Assembly (NCBI RefSeq): GCF_900090325.1
Contig: NZ_FMHW01000002.1
Coordinates: forward strand, 4,775,001 to 4,839,000
Reading direction: 5' to 3'
DNA: 64,000 bases
From: Micromonospora pallida
GTDB taxonomy: Bacteria; Actinomycetota; Actinomycetes; Mycobacteriales; Micromonosporaceae
The notes under the pieces are model-generated. The model did no database searches. It was not told where the DNA came from and saw only the letters and a list, made by a program, of their open reading frames with translations. This document shows, piece by piece, positions 54,352 to 63,000 of the stretch (position 1 is the first letter of the stretch; each line of letters starts with the position of its first letter). The position numbers were made by a program, and so were the translations under genes.

Positions 54352-55548
54352 TCACGGGTTGGCCAGCTCCTTCATCTCAGAGACGGCGGGCACCGCCATC
54401 GGGTCCAGACCGTGCGCCAGGGCGAGGTAGACCGAGGCGAAGTCCGGAACGGCGACCAGCGAGGCGAGCCGCTCCAGGGCGGACCCGCCCTCGGCGGTCA
54501 CCACGTCGCAGCGCACCCCGCGCCGCTCGGCGAGGGTCTGCACCGCGTCCGCCCGACGCTCCTCGACCGCGAGCGGCTCGTCGGAGTCGTCGTCGGCGTT
54601 CAGCCCGCCGTCCCGCAGCAGCACCAACCGCAGTCGGGTGCCACCGTCGGTGGGCTCGTCCGGGTCGGCGAAGATGTCCCGCGCCGACTCGACCAGCCCG
54701 CCGAACACCCCGTCGAGCAGGCCCACCCGGCCCCGGCCCGCCTCGCCGAGCGCCCCGGCCACCACGGGGTAGCGGGCGTTCGCCGAGAGGGTGTCACCGA
54801 AGCGGCGGGTCGCCACGGTGGCCAGCGGCGACGATCCCCAGACGATCGGGATCGAGCCGGCCAGCCCGAGCGCCAGCGACTTCGCCGGGTTGACGAAGGA
54901 CTCGGCGGTCGGCCGGCACCGGTCGGCGTCGGCGTCCAGCCGGGCCGCCGTCTCGGCCAGGTCGGCCTCGTTCACCTTCACCAGGCCGAGCGTACGGGCG
55001 GCGAGCAGGACCGGCACGGTGAGCGCCCAGAGACTGGCCCGGGCCGGGGCCCGGCGCGGCACCGGGATGAACGGCGCCCGGGCACGTTCGGCCACCGACT
55101 GAAGCTGGGAGTCCGGCGCGCCGACGGCGACCAGCCGGGCACCCCGACGGTGGGCGGCCTCGGCCGCGCCGAGCGCCTCGGGACTGCGACCCGACGCGCT
55201 GACCGCGATCACCACGTCCGCCGCGCCGACCCAGCCGGGCACCCCGGCGCTGCGGTGCGGGATCACCGGCACCGGGCAACGCGGGCCGGCGACCGTGGCC
55301 AGAACGTCCCCCGTACGACCGGCGGTGCCGATGCCCGCGATCACCACCGCCCGGGGGCGTCCCTCGTCGGCGAGCACCTGAAGGTTGGCCTCGGCGGCCA
55401 GCGCGGCGGACTCGCGGACCTGGGCCCCGGCGGAGGCGGTGTGCCGGAGCATGCCCCCCGGGTCCAGCTCGGCGAGCGCGTCCGGGTTGTCGAGCAGCGC
55501 CTCGTCGGCGTCGCGGTGGCCGCTGACTCCGGCCGTACCCTCGATCAC
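54352..55548 (-). CDS. SIS-domain phosphosugar isomerase (Rv3256c-like)
   Basis: 398 aa from a GTG at 55548 overlapping the Trm112 stop. Two SIS halves: AVVIAGIGTAGRTGDVLATVAG...DVVIAVSASGRSPEALGAAEAAHRRGARLVAVGA and SIPIVWGSSPLATVATRRFGDTLSANARYPVV. The S-A-S-G-R-[ST] loop binds a phosphosugar. Related to bifunctional phosphoglucose/phosphomannose isomerase proteins; the catalytic role is not proven. In M. tuberculosis the homologue Rv3256c also lies between manB and manA. Confidence 0.85.
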   Translation of the reverse strand: MIEGTAGVSGHRDADEALLDNPDALAELDPGGMLRHTASAGAQVRESAALAAEANLQVLADEGRPRAVVIAGIGTAGRTGDVLATVAGPRCPVPVIPHRSAGVPGWVGAADVVIAVSASGRSPEALGAAEAAHRRGARLVAVGAPDSQLQSVAERARAPFIPVPRRAPARASLWALTVPVLLAARTLGLVKVNEADLAETAARLDADADRCRPTAESFVNPAKSLALGLAGSIPIVWGSSPLATVATRRFGDTLSANARYPVVAGALGEAGRGRVGLLDGVFGGLVESARDIFADPDEPTDGGTRLRLVLLRDGGLNADDDSDEPLAVEERRADAVQTLAERRGVRCDVVTAEGGSALERLASLVAVPDFASVYLALAHGLDPMAVPAVSEMKELANP

Positions 55549-55724
55549 GACTGCCGTCCGGGGCGGGCCTCGTCCAGCAGCAGCACGGGCACGTCGTCCC
55601 GCACCTCGAAGATCCGGTGGCACTCGGTGCAGGTGAGGGTCTGCGCCTGCGGGTCGTAGTCGAGCGGGGCGTGGTGCGTGTCCGGACAGGCGAGGATCTC
55701 CAGCAACTGCGGATCCAGGGCCAC
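55545..55724 (-). CDS. Trm112-family zinc protein (UPF0434)
   Basis: 59 aa from a GTG at 55724 with AAGGAG upstream. Full pattern: LDPQLLEILACPDTHHAPL, then LTCTECHRIFEVRDDVPVLLLDEARP. The zinc sites are a single Cys in CPDTHH and the pair CTEC. Trm112-like proteins activate methyltransferases in other organisms; here the partner is unknown. Stop overlaps the SIS gene start (GTGA), and it is 62 bp past phosphomannomutase. Confidence 0.85.
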   Translation of the reverse strand: MALDPQLLEILACPDTHHAPLDYDPQAQTLTCTECHRIFEVRDDVPVLLLDEARPGRQS

Positions 55725-55786
55725 GGCGCGGCTCCTTCCACGTATGTGGTCTCACCGGTCGGTCCCGCCGACCGGCGCACGCGATC

Positions 55787-57184
55787 TTATCGGCGAACCC
55801 GGTCGAGCACCTCGTCACGGAGCGCGATCATCCGCTCCCGGGTGGGTGCCTCGACGTTGAGCCGCAGCAACGGCTCGGTGTTCGAGGCGCGCAGGTTGAA
55901 CCAGGCCCCGTCGGAAAAGCGCAGGGTGAGCCCGTCCATGGTGTCGGCCTCCGCCTCCGGGTACGCGGCCCGCACCTCGGCCACCTTCGCGGCCTGGTCC
56001 GGAACGGTGGAGTTGATCTCACCGGAGGCGACGTAGCGCTCATAGCCGGCGGCCAGCTCCGAGAGCGGACGCTCCTGCTCGCCCAGCGCGGCCAGCAGGT
56101 GCATCGCGGCGAGCATGCCGGTGTCGGCGAACCAGAAGTCGCGGAAGTAGTAATGGGCCGAGTGCTCCCCGCCGAAAACCGCGTTGGTACGGGCCATCTC
56201 CGCCTTGATGAAGGAGTGACCGACCCGGGCCACCACCGGCTTGCCGCCGTGCTCCTCGACGATCTCCGGCACCGCGCGGGAGGTGATCAGGCCGTGGATG
56301 ATCGTCGAACCGGGGTGCTTGGCCAGCTCGCGGGCAGCCACCAGCGCGGTGATCGCCGACGGGGAGACCGGCTCGCCCCGCTCGTCCACCGCGAAGCAGC
56401 GGTCCGCGTCGCCGTCGAAGGCCAGCCCGACGTCCGCCCCGTGGGCCACGACCGCGCGCTGGAGGTCGACCAGGTTCGCCGGGTCCAGCGGGTTCGCCTC
56501 GTGGTTGGGGAAGGTGCCGTCCAGCTCGAAGTAGAGCGGGACGATCTCCAGCGGCAGGGCCGGCAGCACGGCGTCCCCGAGCACGCTGGGCACGGTGTGG
56601 CCGCCCATCCCGTTACCGGCGTCGACCACCACCTTCAGCTGCCGGATGCCGGAGAGGTCGACCAGGCCGCGCAGGTGGGCGGCGTACTCGGGGCGCAGGT
56701 CGCGCTGCCGGGCCGGCGGGGTCGACTCCCCCACCGACTCTCCCACCGGAGCGGACTCGCCCTTGTCCAGCAGGGCCTGGGCGCGGTCGCGAATCTCGGC
56801 CAGACCGGTGTCCTGCCCGATCGGCCGCGCGCCCGCCCGGCACATCTTGATGCCGTTGTACTGCGCCGGGTTGTGACTGGCGGTGAACATCGCCCCGGGC
56901 ATCCCGAGCGCGCCGGAGGCGTAGTAGAGCATGTCCGTGGAGGCGAGGCCGATCTCGATCACCGAGCGTCCCTCGGCGCGTACCCCGGCGCCGAAGGCGG
57001 CGGCCAGGGCGGGCGAGGTGGCCCGCATGTCGTGCCCGACGACCACCTGATCTCCGGGCTCACCGGTGGTGTTCAGCAGGTGGGTGAAGGCGGCACCGAG
57101 GGCTTCGGCAGCCCGTTCGTCCCACTGGTCCGGCACCGTCCCTCGGACGTCGTACGCCTTCACGATCTGGGACAGATCAGACAC
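55787..57184 (-). CDS. manB: phosphomannomutase/phosphoglucomutase
   Basis: 465 aa from a GTG at 57184 with GGGAG upstream. Start VSDLSQIVKAYDVRGTVPDQWDERAAEALG. Active-site Ser in MFTASHNPAQYNGIKMC. Metal-binding D-x-D-x-D in AFDGDADRCFAVDERG. Substrate loop GGEHSAHYYFRDFWFADTGM. Phosphate-binding RASNTEPLLRLNVEA near the C terminus. Converts mannose-6-P and mannose-1-P, and perhaps glucose phosphates. Heads the operon with Trm112, SIS, CDF and manA. Confidence 0.94.
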   Translation of the reverse strand: MSDLSQIVKAYDVRGTVPDQWDERAAEALGAAFTHLLNTTGEPGDQVVVGHDMRATSPALAAAFGAGVRAEGRSVIEIGLASTDMLYYASGALGMPGAMFTASHNPAQYNGIKMCRAGARPIGQDTGLAEIRDRAQALLDKGESAPVGESVGESTPPARQRDLRPEYAAHLRGLVDLSGIRQLKVVVDAGNGMGGHTVPSVLGDAVLPALPLEIVPLYFELDGTFPNHEANPLDPANLVDLQRAVVAHGADVGLAFDGDADRCFAVDERGEPVSPSAITALVAARELAKHPGSTIIHGLITSRAVPEIVEEHGGKPVVARVGHSFIKAEMARTNAVFGGEHSAHYYFRDFWFADTGMLAAMHLLAALGEQERPLSELAAGYERYVASGEINSTVPDQAAKVAEVRAAYPEAEADTMDGLTLRFSDGAWFNLRASNTEPLLRLNVEAPTRERMIALRDEVLDRVRR

Positions 57185-57245
57185 CGGTCTCGCTCCCTTG
57201 CTCACGGGCCGTCAACGACACTGAGCGTATCGGAGGGTCCGGCGA

Positions 57246-58451
57246 CTACTCGGGTAGGCGAGGCATGATGGTCGTCGAGTCCCCACCCCCGGCGGCCTCT
57301 GGCGGCGGTGGCGTGCCTGGTTGTCCGGATCTCGGCGACGGATACACCGTCCCGGACTGCGACGGAGACACCGACCCAGGCTGCGACGGGTACACCGACC
57401 CGGACTGCGCGGAGCGGGGGGCCGGATACCCCTGGTCCGGCGACGTGGCCGGGTACATCCCACCCGGCGCCGCCTGGCCCGGCGCTGCCTGACCGTCGCC
57501 CCGGGGCGACGACGGGTAGACCGTGCCCCGCGCCGGAGTGGCCGGCGGCGGGTAGCCCGTCGGCCCGGCCGGGTAACCGCCGGCGCTCGTCGGGAAACCG
57601 CTGCTGCCAGCCGGGTAACCGCCGGGGCCGGCCGGATTGCCGGAACGATAGGTGGTGCCGCCCGTCCCGCCCGGCACCGGCGGGTACGACGAGCCATCCG
57701 TCTCCGGCCGGTCCGTACGGGAGCGGCGGAACAGCAGGACGATCAGGGCGACACCGACCGCCACCAGGCCCAGGCCGAAGACCATCACCAGGGACAGCCC
57801 GCCGCCCGACTCGTCGGTCTCCGCGGCCTTACCGGCGGCACCACCCACCGCGGCGAGCGTCGACTCCGCCGTCGGATCCTCGGTCGGCGGCCCGGTCTCC
57901 ACCGGCGGCGTCGGAGTCGGACTCGGGGTCTTCTTCGGCGTCGGAGTCGGCGCGACCCGACCCGCCCGGACCTGCGACATTTCGGCGCCCCGGCCGATCG
58001 TCCGACCGGTCGCGGTGGTCGCCTCCCCCACCACGGTCAGCGGGCCGGCAGGCGCGCCGGCCCGGAAGGTCACCCGGTACCGCACCGTGATGCTCTTGCC
58101 CTTGCAGAGGGTCGGCTTGGCCGGGGAGGTCTGGCTGGTGTTCAGCGAGCCGCCCCCGGAGACCGGGACCGGCCACCACTGGCCCCCGGCGGCCACCTGC
58201 ACCTCGACCTGGTCGGCCCGCACCCCCGCCAGCCGCAGGCCCAGCGCGGTACGCAGCATCACGCAGCCGTCGCTCCGCTTACGCACCTCGATCGACACGG
58301 ACTCGGCCGACCCACCGGCGGTGAAGCTGCCGGCGGTCCGCACCTTGACCGAGTCGCCCTCGGCCAGCGCGGGCGTCGCGCCGACGAGCACCACGCCGCC
58401 CACCAGCGCGCAGACCGCCGCCAGGCGCGCCGCTCCCCGCCGTACCGTCAT
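57246..58451 (-). CDS. exported membrane-anchored protein with proline-rich tail
   Basis: 401 aa from ATG 58451 with GAGGTG before it. Signal peptide about 1-31 (LAAVCALVGGVVLVGATPALA). Extracellular beta-rich domain about 32-185 with two Cys that may pair. Pro/Thr linker 190-220. Transmembrane helix about 237-258 (LSLVMVFGLGLVAVGVALIVLLFRR). Cytosolic tail is Gly/Pro/Tyr-rich with many G-Y-P repeats, a pattern for protein interaction or phosphorylation. Function unknown. Confidence 0.75.
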   Translation of the reverse strand: MTVRRGAARLAAVCALVGGVVLVGATPALAEGDSVKVRTAGSFTAGGSAESVSIEVRKRSDGCVMLRTALGLRLAGVRADQVEVQVAAGGQWWPVPVSGGGSLNTSQTSPAKPTLCKGKSITVRYRVTFRAGAPAGPLTVVGEATTATGRTIGRGAEMSQVRAGRVAPTPTPKKTPSPTPTPPVETGPPTEDPTAESTLAAVGGAAGKAAETDESGGGLSLVMVFGLGLVAVGVALIVLLFRRSRTDRPETDGSSYPPVPGGTGGTTYRSGNPAGPGGYPAGSSGFPTSAGGYPAGPTGYPPPATPARGTVYPSSPRGDGQAAPGQAAPGGMYPATSPDQGYPAPRSAQSGSVYPSQPGSVSPSQSGTVYPSPRSGQPGTPPPPEAAGGGDSTTIMPRLPE

Positions 58452-58661
58452 GATCACCTCGCCGCTCCTCCCCGATCGGGGTCCGGCCGACAGGCTACTA
58501 CCGCAACCCGGCCGACCTGCGGCATCGACCGCACTCGTCTTCCGGTTCGCGGTGGCTCTCACCTTCCGGTTGCAGTAGCGCTCGCTTTCCGGTAGCAGTG
58601 GCCGGAGCCGCCGCCACGGCGCGGTCAGACGTGACCGGCAAGTGCCGCCCGGCAGAGCCGG

Positions 58662-59456
58662 TCAGACGTTGTTGGCAAGCGCTGTCCGGCAGAGCCGGTC
58701 CGCCGTACGGGTGGTCTCCGGCAGGCGATAGTGCGGGGCGAGCGCCAGCACCTGGGCGCAGGCGTTCTCCAGCCCCATCCGGTGTCCGACCGAGACGAAG
58801 ACCGGCTTCACCCCGTCCTGGGTACGCAGCACCCGGCCCAGCACCTCCGTACCGTCCACCAGGGACGACCAGGCACCCCGGTGCTCGGCCGGCGGCTCCC
58901 ACGCGCCCACCAGTGGGGTCTTCCCCACCCCGATCGCCGGCAGCCCGGTGAGCACCCCAAGATGGCAGGCCAGCCCGAACCGACGCGGGTGCGCCAATCC
59001 GTGCCCGTCACAGACCAGCAGCTCAGGGGGCGTGCTGAGGCGATCCAGCGCGTCCAGCAACGCCGGCAACTCCCGGAAGGCGAACAGCCCCGGGACGTAC
59101 TCGAACGCCGGCCGCCCAGTGGCGACCGCCGAGTCGACCACCTGCAACGTCCGCGCGTCCAGCACGGTGACCGCCGCCGCCAGCCGGTCGCCATCCTCGG
59201 CGTACGCCACATCCAGGCCGGCCACCGTCGCGGGCGCGGCAGGACCCGGCCCGACCAGGTCCACCAACGGCCGCAACCGATCCTGTACGCCCAGCGCCTC
59301 CGCCACGCTCACCGGCCACGCGGGCTCTCCCGCCCCGTCCGGCCAGCCCTCTCTGACTGGGCCGCCCGGGATGACCGGCTCCTTTTCGGCGATATCGGGG
59401 CCATCCCGCCGCCCCGACACCGCCACATCGGCAATACGGAGTTGACCATGCTCCAC
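58662..59456 (-). CDS. nfi: endonuclease V
   Basis: 264 aa from ATG 59456; the N-terminal 45 residues are longer than in most relatives, so the true start may lie downstream. Signatures: AGLDVAYAEDGDRLAAAVTVLDARTLQVVDSAVA, PFEYVPGLFAFRELPALLDAL-type segment, LLVCDGHGLAHPRRFGLACHLGVLTGLPAIGVGKTPLVG. The acidic residues (D of LDVAY, E of RELP, D of CDGHG) and the conserved KTPL are present. It cuts 3' to deaminated bases (inosine) in DNA or RNA. Confidence 0.9.
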   Translation of the reverse strand: MEHGQLRIADVAVSGRRDGPDIAEKEPVIPGGPVREGWPDGAGEPAWPVSVAEALGVQDRLRPLVDLVGPGPAAPATVAGLDVAYAEDGDRLAAAVTVLDARTLQVVDSAVATGRPAFEYVPGLFAFRELPALLDALDRLSTPPELLVCDGHGLAHPRRFGLACHLGVLTGLPAIGVGKTPLVGAWEPPAEHRGAWSSLVDGTEVLGRVLRTQDGVKPVFVSVGHRMGLENACAQVLALAPHYRLPETTRTADRLCRTALANNV

Positions 59457-59606
59457 GAGCCGACCCTACGTTGGCGCAGCACCGCCGAACACGAGCGACG
59501 GCCGGAGATTGCTACCGGCGCACGTCGCAACGCTGTCCTCAGGAGCACGGCCGAGAGCCGGACCGATCAGGTGGAACACCGGTGGCACCGCGACAAGTCG
59601 CCTCAC

Positions 59607-60041
59607 CTACTCACCCAGGGACGGGTCGGCCCCTGGATCGCCCTGCTGCTTAAGCTGCTCCTCGAACATGACGAACGTCTTCCGACGGATTCCTCTCACC
59701 AGAGCACGCTCCCTGTCCGTCAGGTACCGGCGCTCACTCCGTTCAGCTTCGACAATCGCCTTGACTGTCTCATACAGGGCAAAAATTGGGCCGTCGCCAT
59801 TAAGGTAACGAGCCCTGTAGCGCTCGACCTCCTGCACAAAATCGTCGGACGAAAGCGAGAAGATCTCGCCACCCACCGCGAAGAGAATTTCCTCGATAAG
59901 GTCGTCGGCCGACTCCCAGCCGCCGGTATCAATGGAAACCCGCCAGGCAGTAACTCCGCCTCCCGGCATCTCCACCAACTTCACCGGGGATGCGTAGTAG
60001 CGAAAATAAGAAGGCAGTCGGAGGCCAGGAAAGCCGCTCAT
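59607..60041 (-). CDS. putative immunity protein for the adjacent toxin
   Basis: 144 aa, start ATG 60041 overlapping the toxin stop (ATGA). Mixed alpha/beta: LPSYFRYYASPVKLVEMPGGGVTAWRVSIDTGGWESADDLIEEILFAVGGEIFSLSSDDFVQEVERYRARYLN, then helices with charged faces. Position directly behind a polymorphic toxin, small size and AT-richer codons (AAT, TTT, ATT) are the marks of an immunity gene. No family recognised; the target domain (deamidase or RelA/SpoT-like) is unknown, though the last toxin domain is most likely. Confidence 0.7.
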   Translation of the reverse strand: MSGFPGLRLPSYFRYYASPVKLVEMPGGGVTAWRVSIDTGGWESADDLIEEILFAVGGEIFSLSSDDFVQEVERYRARYLNGDGPIFALYETVKAIVEAERSERRYLTDRERALVRGIRRKTFVMFEEQLKQQGDPGADPSLGE

Positions 60042-63000
60042 CCTTCCCCCTCTCTACAAGTGGACAGTAGGGCCGTCCAGAACAGCTCCTGTTCGCGGCG
60101 GAGCACTCCGTCAAAGATCGCCTGCTCCATGAGCCGCAGAGGGCGGCCCTCCTGCCTGGCTAGGGCTTTCAGGTCACGCCGCACCTCGTACAGTGCATGC
60201 TCCCATGCGGCCACCTCGTCGAGTGCAGCGAGGTGGAGGCGAAATTCTGCTATATGGCCGTTTGCCATCTCCAGAACCAGTTGAATGTCGCGGTACCCGC
60301 TAGGCTGGGGGGACTGGAACCGGTCATCGCAGGACATGATTCGCACGCCTGGTTCACGACGCAGCCGATCCAGCGCACGGTAGAGCTGCCCAAGCGATTG
60401 AAACTCAATTTTTGCCGCCGCCAGATCACATAATTGAGACGCATCACCGTGATACTTTGACACCTTGTCCTCAGCGCGACGCCGATCCTTGGGAGCAGTG
60501 CGCCAGCCCGGATTGCCAATCTGTTGATCCCCATCCCGGGCCAGCCTGACCGCCAGCGTCTTCAGTTCAGCTTGCGCCTCTGCTGCTGCCGCATACAGAT
60601 CGTCAAGATACTGTCGCCCGTAAGCACTGTCGGAACGTCGGCGCTGATCGAAACCGGGCTGAACGACATCGTTTTCGCCCTCGATCGATAGACTGATCCG
60701 GCGTTGCTCGTCAGTCAGCGGCGTCGGCTCCGGTTCCGGCGTCCCAGCCAGGACAAAAACCTCAGGACCACAATCTGAAATGTCCTGCAGAACCGACGTC
60801 AGGACGTCGATGGCCTGCTGGTGCTCGGCGAGGTGGTGCAGGGTGAGCGGACGGGCCGTGAGCGAAGCCATCAGTTCCGGCGCCGCGAGGACCATCGCGA
60901 CCAGGTCCGGCCGCTGCGTCAACTGCCGGACCAGCGTCTCGGCCAGTAGCGGCTCGCCCTTCGGTGGGGTTCGCCAGGTGTCCTCGATCATCTGCTGCAC
61001 GCGAGGTTCGGCGAACAGCCTTGTCAGCTCATGGGCAGCCTTCTCGTCGAGGTGCGGGACGAGTCTCCGCAGGTTGGCTGGATCCAGTTCGGCCACTGCG
61101 TCACCGGGCGCGACGCCAGCGCTGAACAGACTGTCGAGGTCGGTTGCCGACGCGACAGCCGTCGGCACCGACACTCCCGCCGCGATCCGCTCCTGGTACG
61201 CCCGGTCGCGTGTCTCGCGTACCGCCTGCTTCGGGTCCTGGGCCTTGGGGTTCGTGTCGGATGCATCGGGCGAGCTCGGCGCCTGGCCCGGGGTCGGGAG
61301 CGGCTGCCTCCGGCTCAGGGGTCGCCCGTCGGTCCTCCCGCCTGGCTCGCCGGCATCGGCGGATGACGTCCGTTGCTCGCTGAAGTCACCCAGTCCACGA
61401 CCTGCCAGCGGCATCGGAGTGCCATCCGGTCCGATCACCAGTGCTTCGAGGCTGGCGACGTTCCCGGGATGCGACACACCTCGATGGACATACGGCGGGC
61501 GATCAGACACGGCGCTGATCTGCGGGTCGAGGTACAGCACCGTGCCGTTCTGGTTCAGGGCAACCCACGCGTGCGCCCCGCCGCCCTCCCAGGTGTTCAC
61601 CAGGAAGGCGAAGCTGCCGTGACCGCCGGAGAGAAGTTGCTGGTGCAGGTCGGCGTACCCCTGCAGCACCCGTTGCCGGGCGGCGGCCGGCGAGAGCCCC
61701 TCGGTCGACGGGGTGACCTGTTGGTAGGCGCCACCGGTTACCCGCTCCACCCGTCCGGGTCCGCCCCACTCACCGTCGATCGGCCGGTTGACGTCCCCGT
61801 GGAAGTAGCCGTCGAACGTACGCGGCGCCGAGACCCGGGGCCGGCCGTGCATCCACGTCTCGTACAGGGAGAGGGTGCAGTCAAGACAGTTGATCGACCG
61901 GGTCGCATCAGCGCTCGGTCCGCCGTCGTTGACCAACGAGAACCATCTGCCCCGGCGAGGATCGGCTGTCCGGGAGACGCTGCCGTCGGGCTCGCGCGGC
62001 ATCTGTCGTTCCAGGTCGGTCTGGTGCAGTGCCAGCGGCGGACGCAGCCCGCCGCGTTCGCCGTACGGCCGGGTCTGCTCGATCGAGGGCGGACCACCGT
62101 CGCCGGTCAGCGCCGACCGGTTGCCGGTCTCGACCCCGCCGGTCGCCATCTCCGCGACATCGTCGTTGATACGCCGGAAGTCCACTTCGTCGTTGACGTA
62201 CGTGACGTCCGGCAGGGTTCTGCCATCCCGAACCTCCTCGGCGAGATCCTGCTGCTGGTAGCAGAGGCGTTCCTGCTCCCGTCCTCCTGCCAGGAACTGA
62301 TCAGCGAGGGCCCGCTTTCCGCTCCGGTACGCCTCATGAGCACGCCTGATGAGCCAGCGCGCCTGGTCGTAGTAGCTCTCCGCCTCATCACGAAGTTCCC
62401 TGGCGAGGTCGTCCCGCCGTCGCTCCTCGAACCAGGCGCGTTGGGCCTCGTAGTAGCCGCGGTAGCGGCGGCGCTCGAGCGCCTCCCGCTCCGCTGCCCA
62501 CGTGGCGTCGTACCACTCGGGGGTTCTTGGCACCGGCTCGGGCGAATGCTGGGGCATCGGTCCCAGGTCAGGGGGCGGCGGAGCCGAATCTCGCGGTTGG
62601 GGCGTCTTCGGTTCCAGTGCCTCCAGCAGGGAGAGGTCAAGCGAAGATCGGTCCTGTCCCTCCCCCTTCGGCTGAGCGAAGCTGGCCGGCAGTGTTGGCG
62701 CAGGTGCGCGCACTACCGGCGGATTGGACACAGGCGCCGAGTTGGCCATCGGCCCGGCAGCCGTATTGGTCACGGTGGTGACCGGTGGGGCCGTTCCGGA
62801 GTTCACCGTGGGACTCGGGCCGGGCGGGACGGTCGAGCCGAGGCCTGGTGTCACGGGAACAGCCGGAGCGGCAGCCACCGTGGGCGAACCGATGGTGCCC
62901 ACGGCAGAGGCAGTGGGGGCCGGCGATGCCATTCCGGTGGAGCTGGTCGTGGTCGACAGGTCGGGGGCGGGCGCGGTGACCGGAGATGCGGCCAGCATCG

